Below, in pieces: positions 37,125 through 45,737 of a stretch of 53,839 bases of DNA. The notes below the pieces were generated by a model. The model had not been told where the DNA came from and ran no database searches. It saw only the letters and a program-made list of their open reading frames with translations. Numbering within the stretch: the stretch's first letter is position 1; each line of letters starts with the position of its first letter. A program made the translations under genes and the position numbers. This stretch comes from Methanobacteriaceae archaeon (GTDB lineage: Archaea > Methanobacteriota > Methanobacteria > Methanobacteriales > Methanobacteriaceae): contig JAHKLT010000033.1 of NCBI GenBank assembly GCA_020854915.1, forward strand, positions 1-53,839, in the 5' to 3' direction.

Positions 37125-37844
37125 ATGAAAATAATTTCAGTAGTTGGTAAAAAAAATAGTGGTAAAACTTCATTGACTATTAAAATAATCAAAGAACTTA
37201 AAAAAAGGAATTATAAAGTAGCTACTATTAAGGATTCCCATCATAAAATGGAAATGGATAGAGAAAATACAGATACATGGAAACACAAAGAAGCAGGATC
37301 TGAAATTATAATAGGTGTAGGTGAAACAAGTTTTATAAATATACAAGAAAGATTAAGCCTTGAAAGGTTATTATTTTTAATCAAAATATTAGAAGAGCCT
37401 GATTTTGTAGTTATAGAAGGATTTAAAGAATATAAATATTCTAAAATAGCTACTTCTAAAGAATCATTTGATGATTATACAATACAATATGTTGATTCTT
37501 TTAATATAACAGATGATGAAATTGTAAATTTAGTAGATGAAATTGAAAATAAAAGTTATGATATTTTAAACACATTATTTATAAATAATTGTGGATTTAA
37601 TGATGGTGAATCAATAGCTAAAGGAATAATTAATGAAAAAATAGAATTAGAAGATCTAGATAAAACTAATGTTAATTTATCAATTGATGGAAAAGTTATT
37701 GGTTTAAATAAATTTGTAAATAAATTCATTAGTGATACTATAATGGGTATGTTAAATTCACTAAAAACTAAAGAATATTCTGCAGATAAAAAAGAAAAAA
37801 TAGAAATAATCATTAACAATAAAAAGGAAATGAATGATGAGTGA
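37125..37844 (+). CDS. mobB: molybdopterin-guanine dinucleotide protein MobB
   Basis: A GTP-binding partner in the making of the guanine dinucleotide form of the W/Mo cofactor. The 239-residue protein has a P-loop ([12 protein letters not shown]), [20 protein letters not shown] with the DT.. motif, GAxxI.. ([11 protein letters not shown]), and [14 protein letters not shown]. The C-terminal 80 residues, including [19 protein letters not shown] and [17 protein letters not shown], are an extra domain seen in methanogen MobB. It overlaps moaA by 11 bases. Fwd, encoded divergently, needs this cofactor. Confidence 0.88.
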   Translation: MKIISVVGKKNSGKTSLTIKIIKELKKRNYKVATIKDSHHKMEMDRENTDTWKHKEAGSEIIIGVGETSFINIQERLSLERLLFLIKILEEPDFVVIEGFKEYKYSKIATSKESFDDYTIQYVDSFNITDDEIVNLVDEIENKSYDILNTLFINNCGFNDGESIAKGIINEKIELEDLDKTNVNLSIDGKVIGLNKFVNKFISDTIMGMLNSLKTKEYSADKKEKIEIIINNKKEMNDE

Positions 37845-38768
37845 ATTTAAAACAAAGGATAGATATGAACGACCTATTATTTCACTTAGAATTTCAATAA
37901 CAACAAGATGTAATTTAAACTGTGTTTATTGCCATCACGATGGAATGCTTCCTTCAAATGATGAAATAACACCGGATGAAATATATTTAATATGTAAAAT
38001 TGCAAAATCTTTAGGGATTAGTAAAATAAGAATCTCTGGTGGTGAACCATTAATAAGAAAAGACATTATCGAAATCATCTCTAAAATAGCTAGCTTAAAT
38101 TTTAAAGATATCTCAATTACAACAAATGGAACTTTATTAGAAGATTATGCTTTAGAGCTTAAAAACGCTGGATTAAACAGAGCAAATATTAGTTTAGATA
38201 GCTTAAAAGATAAAACTTATAAATTTATAAGCGGTAAAAATTGTTTAGATAAAGTTAAAAAAGGTATAATTAAAGCAGTAGAAGTTGGACTCTATCCTGT
38301 TAAAATTAATATGGTTTTAATGAAAAATATCAATGATAAGGAAGTTTTTGATGTTTTTAAATTTACAAAGAAACATGGAGCTATTTACAATTAATAGAGC
38401 TAGTTAAAAGTGAAAATTGTGATAATAGCTATTTTAACGAAGAATATCATTATGATTTAAAAGATTTGGAGAGCATATTAGAAAAAAGAGCTAGTGATAT
38501 TAAGGTTAGAGAGTATATGCAAAATAGAAAGAAATATTTTATAGATGATGGAGAATTAGAAGTAGTACACCCAATAGATAATAGTGATTTTTGTAGTAAC
38601 TGTACTCGCCTTAGAATAAGTCCTGAAGGTAAAATAAAACCTTGCTTACTTAAAAATGATAATTTAATAGATTTTGTTAAATTTATAAGAGAAGGATATT
38701 CACAAAAAGAATTAAAAAAAATTTTTTTAAATGGTATTAATAAAAGGGAACCATATTATAAAAATTAA
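37834..38768 (+). pseudogene. moaA: molybdopterin biosynthesis MoaA, single-base frameshift
   Basis: A radical SAM protein for the first step of molybdopterin synthesis (GTP to cyclic pyranopterin). The first part (186 codons) has [15 protein letters not shown] with the SAM cluster, ISGGEPLIR and ITTNGTLL. It stops at 38392 after KKHGAIYN. The +1 frame from 38386 continues as [18 protein letters not shown] into the next frame through EYMQNRKKYFIDDG, DFCSNCTRLRISPEGKIKPC (the second cluster) and on to 38768. One added T in the TTT at 38384-38386 restores a 311-residue protein of normal length. The lesion may be real, a sequencing error or a translational slip. Genes that need this cofactor surround it, which argues that moaA function is required. 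Confidence 0.85.
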
Positions 38769-38823
38769 TTATAATTTTTTTAATAAAAAAAGAATTAATA
38801 TTTATTTAAATAAATATTAAAAG

Positions 38824-39606
38824 TTATTTTCTTCTTAAATATACAAACCAATAAATAACTGCAACAAAAATAGCTCCACCAACAATATTACCTAATGTAA
38901 CTGGAATTAAGTTGTTGAACATATCCATTACTGTAATATCTCCTCCTAAAAATATAGCTAGTGGCAAATAAAACATATTAGCAACACAATGCTCAAATCC
39001 AATAGCTGCAAAAGCCATAATTGGGAACCATATAGCAAAAATTTTACTTATTATATCTTCTGCTGCAAAAGCAAGATAGACTGCAAGACATACTAACCAA
39101 TTACAACCTATACCTCTGAGGAATGATTGATCCCAAGATAGTGCAACTTTTTTACTAGCTAATGTTATTACTCCTTCAGAATACAATGCATCACCCATCA
39201 TTCCAGCTAGATACACAAGAACAAAACCAACAAATATAGCTCCTACAAAGTTAAATATCCAACTTAATGACCAATTTCTAATAAGACTTGTAATACTTGC
39301 CTTTTTCTCTAATATTCCAAAAGTCATATACATTGTATTTCCAGTAAATAATTCAGAACCAGCAATAAGAACTATTATCAAACCAACTGGAAACACTGCA
39401 CCATAAATAAGTCTTATTAATCCAATAGGATATCCAGCATCAGCCATACCAGTAACTGACATTTGGGCAAGCATTCCCCCAAAAGCAACATAAGCCCCTG
39501 CTAAAATTGCAAGTATAATTGTGTTTATAACAGGAGACTTGTCTTTTATACCACCAGTATCTGCAATTGCTTTTGCAGTTTCTTGTGGTGTTTTATACGA
39601 ACTCAT
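38824..39606 (-). CDS. fdhC: formate transporter FdhC (FNT family)
   Basis: A pentameric formate channel, here with 260 residues and six membrane helices. Family marks are the GAYVAFGGMLAQ helix, the broken helix region GSELFTGNTMYM (about residue 85), and a His-containing region GFEHCVANMFYLPLAI that matches the FNT central His. No formate dehydrogenase gene is next to it. A strong GGTGAAA site precedes the ATG. The downstream neighbour on the other strand is moaA; the upstream gap carries a perfect inverted repeat next to box A. Confidence 0.94.
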   Translation of the reverse strand: MSSYKTPQETAKAIADTGGIKDKSPVINTIILAILAGAYVAFGGMLAQMSVTGMADAGYPIGLIRLIYGAVFPVGLIIVLIAGSELFTGNTMYMTFGILEKKASITSLIRNWSLSWIFNFVGAIFVGFVLVYLAGMMGDALYSEGVITLASKKVALSWDQSFLRGIGCNWLVCLAVYLAFAAEDIISKIFAIWFPIMAFAAIGFEHCVANMFYLPLAIFLGGDITVMDMFNNLIPVTLGNIVGGAIFVAVIYWFVYLRRK

Positions 39607-39638
39607 TATTTCACCTCAATTTAATAATGTTTTTATTA

Positions 39639-39663
39639 TAACATTAAGATAAGATTAATGTTA
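39639..39663. promoter_or_regulatory. fdhC operator candidate (perfect inverted repeat)
   Basis: TAACATTAA and TTAATGTTA form a perfect 9-bp inverted repeat around GATAAGA. A box A (minus-strand TTTTATATG, complement of 39665-39672) directly adjoins it, so the repeat covers the expected start site near 39640-39645. It would suit a repressor that blocks fdhC transcription. Confidence 0.6.
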
Positions 39664-39664
39664 C

Positions 39665-39672
39665 ATATAAAA
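39665..39672 (-). promoter_or_regulatory. fdhC promoter, box A
   Basis: Minus-strand TTTATATG lies 59 bases before the fdhC start codon, leaving a leader of about 35 bases. Confidence 0.5.
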
Positions 39673-39759
39673 AGAATTTGTTATTTAGTCTAAAAAGCAA
39701 GTTTTAAATAAAAAAAATTATAAAAATAATTGTTCATGATTAATCATGCAAAATTTATT

Positions 39760-40068
39760 TTAATTGGAAACCATCACCAAATCACCAGTTTCTGGATCTT
39801 TAAAAACTTTACCTACTTCATTATACCCTTTATCTTCAACTTCACCTGTAGTACTAGAATCATTAGTAAATGAATCCCCAGTAACTACATTTTGAGATGA
39901 TTGAGAATCTTTAACATCACTAATTATATCAGGATGGGTACTTAAAGCCATAATGGCAAAAATCAAAAATCCTAGTGCTAAAACTAACATAGCATCTGAA
40001 AGATTTGCTATACCAGACATCGGATCATCATCTTCAGATTCTAAAAGTTTTTTTCTTTTTCTAAGCAT
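39760..40068 (-). CDS. DUF2149/ExbD-like membrane protein
   Basis: A 102-residue protein with one N-terminal membrane helix (ANLSDAMLVLALGFLIFAI) and an extracellular tail ending GKVFKDPETGDLVMV. The Asp at the entrance of the helix (SDAMLVLAL) is in the place of the proton-binding Asp of ExbD/TolR (IDVMLVLL). It is the small partner of the ExbB-like channel at 40061-40711, overlapping it by 8 bases. Start ATG 40068 is preceded by GGTGATTTTA; ATGs at 40080 and 40083 are less likely. I recall the trio DUF2149, ExbB and DUF2162 beside CobN-like or Hmu proteins in other prokaryotes. Confidence 0.8.
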   Translation of the reverse strand: MLRKRKKLLESEDDDPMSGIANLSDAMLVLALGFLIFAIMALSTHPDIISDVKDSQSSQNVVTGDSFTNDSSTTGEVEDKGYNEVGKVFKDPETGDLVMVSN

Positions 40069-40711
40069 TAAAATCACCATCATTTAAAGATTCAAGTTCA
40101 GCTTCAGCTATTGCTTCAACAGTAGAAACATCATTTTCATACCATTGTTTTTTAAATTTAGAAATCAAATAAGCAATTGCACCAATAGATAATCCTAATA
40201 CAGTAGTATCAAATGCTATTATTAAAGATTCAGCTAAAGTAGCAATATCTCCAGAACCTAAAGCTGCAAGACCTGGGCCTAAAGGAATTAAAGTTCCAAG
40301 AAGTCCTAAAATAGGTGCTAATCTAATTAAAACATCTGTTTTAGAAGTATTTTTAATTAAATTTAGTTCTTCTTCTCCAATTAATTTGCTTGCTAATGCT
40401 TTTCTAGCATCAATCCCAATATCATGATTATTAGCTATTTTAATTAAGATATCTTTTTGATAAATAAAGAGATTACTATTATTAATTATACCTTTAATAT
40501 CATTAGGCTTTGAAAGAGAAATCTCTCTAATTAATTTTTCTAATTCTTTAGAATCAATCGGTTTTCTAGATATTGCCTCATTAATAAAAGAACCTAACGA
40601 CAATATAACAATTACTAAAAATATTATTAAGATTAATATAACTGGAGTAAGTAAACTTTCCGATATAATATGTATTAAAGACGTTAATGTTTCTGTACCT
40701 TGTAAAATCAT
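40061..40711 (-). CDS. MotA/TolQ/ExbB proton channel family protein
   Basis: A 216-residue protein with three hydrophobic segments: near the N-terminus (PVILILIIFLVIVILSLGSF), a central one (LIRLAPILGLLGTLIPLGPG), and a third (ESLIIAFDTTVLGLSIGAIA). The last two match the conserved core of ExbB/TolQ. It would conduct protons with the DUF2149 protein to drive a mechanical task. The gene starts 9 bases after the DUF2162-like gene ends. Confidence 0.88.
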   Translation of the reverse strand: MILQGTETLTSLIHIISESLLTPVILILIIFLVIVILSLGSFINEAISRKPIDSKELEKLIREISLSKPNDIKGIINNSNLFIYQKDILIKIANNHDIGIDARKALASKLIGEEELNLIKNTSKTDVLIRLAPILGLLGTLIPLGPGLAALGSGDIATLAESLIIAFDTTVLGLSIGAIAYLISKFKKQWYENDVSTVEAIAEAELESLNDGDFNA

Positions 40712-40720
40712 TTAAGAACC

Positions 40721-41392
40721 TCATCTAAATTTTTTTTTCATTTCTTGATCATTTAAATATAATCCAATAAGTAATAAAGTTACAATACCAATAGCAATAT
40801 AAATTAATTTATATGTAGGAGTTAATATTAAAAAGGAATTAAACATTGAATAATCTAAATTTTTAATAGAATCATAAGTTAAAGCAGACAAAAAGAAAAA
40901 AATAGATTGTAAAATAATAAATTCACTAATTAATAATGGAAATGGTTTTTGAGCATATTTTAATAAATTTGACATGAAAAAAGATAAAAATATACTTATT
41001 ACTAAAACCAATCCAAGAAATATAATAAACAAAACATCATTAGCAAAAATAAGATTTAATATAATAGCTAGTGTAAAAAGTGAAAAAATAGCTAAAATCA
41101 AAGGATTATATGATGAAAAATCTTTTTTATAATTTAAAATTAAAATTACACTAAACAATAATAGAAGAATAGCGATAATCAAAAATATGATATTTAAATA
41201 GCTATTTAAAAAATTAAAATTAATATTAAATAATTTTATTAATATTAAAACGATAATAAAAATAAAAAATAAAAATAAACTATAAGCAGATGTTTTTTTA
41301 GGGTTTAAATTTTTATTAGAACATAGAAAACCATTATTTAAACCAATAAATATTATTGTAACAAATAAAAACCCTAAAATTAAATCATACAT
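40721..41392 (-). CDS. polytopic membrane protein, DUF2162-like
   Basis: A 223-residue protein with about seven membrane segments and few charged residues (for example ILGFLFVTIIFIGLNNGFLC at the N-terminus and YIAIGIVTLLLIGLYLND near the end). No catalytic motif is seen. The position next to ExbB- and DUF2149-like genes makes it the DUF2162-type partner I recall from other genomes. Exact family assignment is not provable here. The ATG follows AGAGATGTTTAA. Confidence 0.65.
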   Translation of the reverse strand: MYDLILGFLFVTIIFIGLNNGFLCSNKNLNPKKTSAYSLFLFFIFIIVLILIKLFNINFNFLNSYLNIIFLIIAILLLLFSVILILNYKKDFSSYNPLILAIFSLFTLAIILNLIFANDVLFIIFLGLVLVISIFLSFFMSNLLKYAQKPFPLLISEFIILQSIFFFLSALTYDSIKNLDYSMFNSFLILTPTYKLIYIAIGIVTLLLIGLYLNDQEMKKKFR

Positions 41393-41403
41393 TTAAACAT
41401 CTC

Positions 41404-43356
41404 TTAATTTTTTCTTCTTTTTGAAAGCATAATTTTAATATCTTTACTATAGTATACAATAATACTTAAGATTATAAGAATTATTAAAGTTCCAATTCCT
41501 GTAGCTCTAATAATCTCATCATCAATTTCTATTTTTTTAATAACACTTTCTTTTTCAGCTTTATTTTCAGAATTTAATGGTTTTGAAGAAGCATCAGAAG
41601 AGGGATTAGTATTTGAAGGAGCATTTGAAGAAGAAGTAGATGAACTTCCAATATCTGCCCCATCATTACTATTACTTCGACCTAAATTGACTTCATTAGA
41701 ATAAGCAGGATTGATAGCATTATTATTAGAATTTGTGGAGTTAGTTTCTTGTGGATTGAAATTATTATATTCTATATTTGCTTCATTATTATTAATATCG
41801 CCTCTATTAATATTATCATTATCATTTGGAAGAGATGGATTTTCTTTACTATCTTCAAAAGAATTATATTTAAAATATTTAGAATCTAATCCTGCAGATA
41901 GAGATAAAGAACCTCCATTTTTATTTAAACCATCAATGATAGCAGAAGATCCATCGAAATTAGTACTATGAAAATTTTTCCCATCATAAGTATAAACTAT
42001 ATCAAAGTTTGGAAGATTATTCTCCCCTCCTACAAATTCAACAATAACCTTAGAATCTTTTTGATTTAAAACCATAGAATATAATTTTACATTAATTTTA
42101 TGACAAATTTTTAAAAATGTATAATCAATACCACCAAACCAGTTATATCCAAAAGATATAGAATGATCATCATAGTATATACTATTTTTTGCTTGTAATT
42201 CCCATTCACCATTTCCAAAAATAGAATTTTCTTTTAAAACAAAATCTTTTCCATTATTTTTCCTATAACCTTCATTAATAGAAATCCCTTCATTTGAATT
42301 TTCACTAATGAGATTACTAAGAACATTTAATCCATCTACTTTAGAATTAACATTAATACCATATTCATTTTTAATGATTTTATTTCCAATGATTTCAAAG
42401 TTAATAGAATCTTTATTTAGGTTTATAGTATATCTCTCATTATAAGACAATAAGTTATTTTTAATACTGATTTTCTCATTATTTTCATTAACTAAAATCC
42501 CTTCATAATTATTGGAAATATTATTATCCATAATAAAAGAATTTTTTGAATTAAACAATATTATACCATACTTATTCTTAAAAATAGAATTATTAAATAT
42601 ATTAATATTTAAAACATTATTTAATAAAATTCCATTAGTATTATCATATAAAAGATTATTAAATATACGTATATTCGATGAATTAATAATTTCAATTCCA
42701 TTTAGACCTTTAGCTATTTTAAATCCAGAAATTTTAGAATTATGTGAATTTTTAAATTTAAAAACAGAATCAGAACCTTTACCATTTAAAGTAGTTCCAA
42801 CATAACTAATAATATTCAGTTGTTTTGAAATTAGAATGGAAATGTTATTATAATATTCTCCAATAAACACTATAGTAGAATTTTCACTAGCTAAATCAAT
42901 AATATCTTGTATTTCTTCATTATCCATATCTTCTAAAATATATATAGTAGAATTTTCTCCTATACTACTAATATTATTAATGATTTTTTTATTATCTTTA
43001 AATTCTGTATTAAAATTGATTTTATCAGAATTTAAATCATTATTATAATCAGTTATTTCTTTTTCATCTATTATTTGATTATAATTTATTTCAGTATCAT
43101 TATAATTAATCGATTTATTGTCTAATGGTTTATTATTAATTAATAATTTATCTTCATTATTTGAAAATGAATCATTAAAATAACTTGGTTTTTCATCAAT
43201 ATACATATCGGATCCAAATAAAACCACATCATCATTAGAAAATTTAAAATCCTTATTTAATGTAGAATTAGAATTTTCAGAAGATACAGCATTAATATTA
43301 GTTATTGAAGTGATGATTATCAATAATAAGAACAATAAAAATATTTTATTTCCAAT
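41404..43356 (-). CDS. membrane-anchored beta-helix surface protein
   Basis: Residues 1-25 are a signal peptide. A parallel beta-helix follows (about 130-400), with many NNIS.N and IFNN-type turns (NSSNIRIFNNLLYDNTNG, NIFNNSIFKNKYGI). A Ser/Asn-rich linker (about 500-600) leads to a C-terminal membrane helix (GTLIILIILSIIVYYS) with a basic tail, so it is anchored and faces outward. The strong GGAGGTGA site at about 43360-43368 is 5 bases before an in-frame ATT at 43354-43356; MGNKIFLLFLLL then makes a proper n-region with Lys. The next in-frame starts (TTG at 43335) are too far. It is the first gene of the ExbB/DUF2149/DUF2162 operon. 650 residues. Confidence 0.78.
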   Translation of the reverse strand: MGNKIFLLFLLLIIITSITNINAVSSENSNSTLNKDFKFSNDDVVLFGSDMYIDEKPSYFNDSFSNNEDKLLINNKPLDNKSINYNDTEINYNQIIDEKEITDYNNDLNSDKINFNTEFKDNKKIINNISSIGENSTIYILEDMDNEEIQDIIDLASENSTIVFIGEYYNNISILISKQLNIISYVGTTLNGKGSDSVFKFKNSHNSKISGFKIAKGLNGIEIINSSNIRIFNNLLYDNTNGILLNNVLNINIFNNSIFKNKYGIILFNSKNSFIMDNNISNNYEGILVNENNEKISIKNNLLSYNERYTINLNKDSINFEIIGNKIIKNEYGINVNSKVDGLNVLSNLISENSNEGISINEGYRKNNGKDFVLKENSIFGNGEWELQAKNSIYYDDHSISFGYNWFGGIDYTFLKICHKINVKLYSMVLNQKDSKVIVEFVGGENNLPNFDIVYTYDGKNFHSTNFDGSSAIIDGLNKNGGSLSLSAGLDSKYFKYNSFEDSKENPSLPNDNDNINRGDINNNEANIEYNNFNPQETNSTNSNNNAINPAYSNEVNLGRSNSNDGADIGSSSTSSSNAPSNTNPSSDASSKPLNSENKAEKESVIKKIEIDDEIIRATGIGTLIILIILSIIVYYSKDIKIMLSKRRKN

Positions 43357-43607
43357 ATTTTCACCTCCTTTTAAAGTTTATTATAATTATAATAGTTTTT
43401 TTATAGTCTAAAACATAAAAACATTTCGAATTGAATTCAAGTTAAATTCGTTATAAAAACATTTATTTAGCATAAAAAGATAAAAATAGTTTTAAAAAGA
43501 AAAATTAAAATTAAAAACTATATTTATTTTAAAAATAATCTTGAAATTAAGTTTAAAACCAAAATAAAAAAATAATTATGTTTTTTTATTAAATGAAATT
43601 AATAAAA

Positions 43608-43621
43608 TTTATATATATATA
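43608..43621 (+). promoter_or_regulatory. promoter of the 606-residue adhesin-like gene
   Basis: TTTATATATATATA is a long box A, giving an expected start near 43635-43640, just before the 26-bp palindrome. The leader to the ATG at 43688 is about 50 bases. Confidence 0.55.
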
Positions 43622-43641
43622 TTCATGTCATATTTAAATTC

Positions 43642-43667
43642 ATTACTAATAATTAATTATTAGTAAT
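43642..43667. promoter_or_regulatory. 26-bp perfect palindrome at the adhesin start site
   Basis: ATTACTAATAATT is followed without spacer by its exact reverse complement. It lies at the expected start of transcription, 15 bases before GGAGG. It is a good operator candidate, or a hairpin in the leader. Confidence 0.6.
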
Positions 43668-43687
43668 ATATAATTCGGAGGAAAAAA

Positions 43688-45508
43688 ATGAATATTAAAA
43701 AAATTACTCTTCCTTTATTAATATTATTCATCTTAGCTACATCAATTTCAATGGTAGCTGCAGAAAATGTAGCTGTAGATAATATAGCTACAGAATATGA
43801 TAGTATAGAAGAAGTTGAAGAAGTTAATAATGTTGAATCAGCATCATATGCTGATAGTTCAAGTAATTATATAGATATGGATGAATATAAGATTGTTAAT
43901 GAAAATCCTGCAGTAATAACTGCTCAAAATAGTGAGAACATCCATAATGTGAATGATACTTATACTAATTCAGAAATTCAAACAGTAATAAATAATGCTG
44001 CAAGTGGAGATACTATTTCTTTTGCTGAAGGTAACTACAATAATATTTCTTTAAGTGTTGATAAAACATTGAAATTTGTAGGTGCAGGTATTAATAAAAC
44101 AAACTTGTATTCTACAAGTGCAGATGATGCTGACATGTTTAATGTTAAAACAAGTATTGATTCCATAGATGGAACTTCATTTAAAGGCATGAGTTTCCAC
44201 ATAATGGCTTCTACTGATTGGAATGGTCGTGGAATATACATTGAAGGTGGAAAAGATATTGTCGTAGATAGCTGTGCTTTTATAAATGGTAATGCTGGAG
44301 TTTATTTAAGAAGTAATAAAGGTAATACATTAGTTACTAACTGTTTCTTTACAGGAGATACAAATAGAAGTACTATTCATACAACAAATGAAGTAGGAAC
44401 TAAAGCTGTAAATATTATGGGTGGAGATGGAATTCGTGTTACAAATAATACTTTCATGGGGTCTGTTTTAGATGGTGTTTCTATTGCATCAAACTCTAAA
44501 AATGTTTATGTTGGAGAAAATAAATTCATTGATAACATTTATGGTATCTTCTTTGGTGGAGGATTAGTTAATATAAGTGTTGATAAAAATTTATTCGAAA
44601 ATATAGAAGTATATGCAGTAGGACTTGCAAAAGCTGCTAGTTACAGTAAAGTAACAAATAACACATTCATTTTAGCTAATAAATCAATAGCTGTTTACTT
44701 AGAACAAGGAAATACTGCTCATGGAGCTCCAACTAATATTAAAGAAGTATATATAAATGGAAATTCCTTTAAAGCAGCATCTAATGCAAATCCATTTTCT
44801 ATTAATGCAGTATATGTTAAAAGTCAAAATGGACCATTGCAAGTACAAGGTGCTTTAGAAGTAAGAAAAAATACATTAGATGGTGGAATAAAATTATTCG
44901 AATTCTTTAATGATGGATGGTTAGATGGTGATGATATTGTTATTAAACCTGAAACTTTAAACAGTACTATATCAGGTAAAAATGTTACAATTATCTCATC
45001 TGTTGGAAATAGATTCGAAGTTGTTGTAAAAGATCAAAATGGAAAAGTAGTTGTTGGAGAAAATGTAACTTTTGAAATTAATGGAGTTAAATATAACAGA
45101 ACCAGTGATGAAAACGGTGTTGCAGGTTTAAATATTAACCTTAACACTGGAAATTACACAATTACTGCTGCATATGGTGGTACACAATATCTTAATCCAA
45201 GTAAGGAAACTTACACTATTACTACAGTTCCAGGTATGACCCAGTTAATTGGAGAGAATGCTAATTTCACAGAAAAAGGTTCCAAATATACAACAAAACT
45301 AGTTGATGCAAGAGGAAATGCATTACCTGGAGAAGTTGTTTCAATTACTATCAATGGTTTAACCTATTATAAAACTACTGATGAAAATGGAATCGCTTCT
45401 TTAAATATTAATTTAATTAAAGGAATATATTCTATTTACAATAATTTTAGTGGTACTTATCAATATGCTGCAACAACTGGAGGAAACAGAATTACCACAA
45501 ATTGGTAA
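43688..45508 (+). CDS. secreted beta-helix protein with Ig-like domains
   Basis: Signal peptide (residues 1-25, ILFILATSISMVAAE), an acidic linker, a right-handed parallel beta-helix (about 95-385, with turns such as NTFMGSVLDGVSIASNS), and two C-terminal Ig-like (Big_1-type) domains, each with a G-x-Y-x-R/K-T-S/T-D-E-N-G pattern (YNRTSDENGVAGLNI, YKTTDENGIASLNI). The protein resembles Methanobrevibacter adhesin-like proteins, which sit on the cell surface and may mediate host or syntrophic contact. No C-terminal anchor or pseudomurein-binding repeat was seen, so how it is held is unknown. 606 residues; GGAGG ribosome site. Confidence 0.88.
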   Translation: MNIKKITLPLLILFILATSISMVAAENVAVDNIATEYDSIEEVEEVNNVESASYADSSSNYIDMDEYKIVNENPAVITAQNSENIHNVNDTYTNSEIQTVINNAASGDTISFAEGNYNNISLSVDKTLKFVGAGINKTNLYSTSADDADMFNVKTSIDSIDGTSFKGMSFHIMASTDWNGRGIYIEGGKDIVVDSCAFINGNAGVYLRSNKGNTLVTNCFFTGDTNRSTIHTTNEVGTKAVNIMGGDGIRVTNNTFMGSVLDGVSIASNSKNVYVGENKFIDNIYGIFFGGGLVNISVDKNLFENIEVYAVGLAKAASYSKVTNNTFILANKSIAVYLEQGNTAHGAPTNIKEVYINGNSFKAASNANPFSINAVYVKSQNGPLQVQGALEVRKNTLDGGIKLFEFFNDGWLDGDDIVIKPETLNSTISGKNVTIISSVGNRFEVVVKDQNGKVVVGENVTFEINGVKYNRTSDENGVAGLNINLNTGNYTITAAYGGTQYLNPSKETYTITTVPGMTQLIGENANFTEKGSKYTTKLVDARGNALPGEVVSITINGLTYYKTTDENGIASLNINLIKGIYSIYNNFSGTYQYAATTGGNRITTNW

Positions 45509-45515
45509 TTTTTTA

Positions 45516-45554
45516 AAACTTCTATTTAATTATAGAAGTTTCTAATTTTTTTTT
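45516..45554 (+). terminator. hairpin terminator after the 606-residue gene
   Basis: AAACTTCTAT pairs with ATAGAAGTTT (10 bp, 45516-45541) and is followed by a run of T (45546-45554). It begins 8 bases after the stop. Confidence 0.7.
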
Positions 45555-45648
45555 AAATAATAATTATATTGTTTTTACCTAAAGAGGGTTGGCCAAAATT
45601 CAAAATCATTTTCTTAAAACGATAGATTAATCCTTTGTTTGAGATTTG

Positions 45649-45664
45649 AAGAAAGATCTTTCTT
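45649..45664. repeat. 16-bp palindrome in the inter-adhesin gap
   Basis: AAGAAAGATCTTTCTT is a perfect palindrome. The surrounding 45580-45700 also has GGTTGGCCAA and GTCCGACACTCC, which are more GC-rich than the local background. Its role is not known; it may be a remnant of a mobile element or a control site for the next gene. Confidence 0.4.
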
Positions 45665-45737
45665 GAAAAAGGTATTTTTGTCCGACACTCCTAAAATTAA
45701 AATAATATAATTATTAAAAAACTAAAAGAGGTTTACT

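Larger units (their letters stand above)
43357..43687. other. divergent control region between the beta-helix operons
   Basis: No ORF. It holds the ribosome site of the minus-strand gene on the left and the box A, a 26-bp palindrome and the GGAGG site of the plus-strand gene on the right. The middle is plain A/T. Confidence 0.6.

Noticed and set aside
41711-41971. Plus-strand ORF opposite the beta-helix gene linker
   Set aside because: It lies wholly within the Ser/Asn-rich coding region and has no start signals.
45555-45737. Insertion sequence between the adhesin genes
   Set aside because: No transposase fragment, no matched terminal repeats and no target duplication could be recognised.
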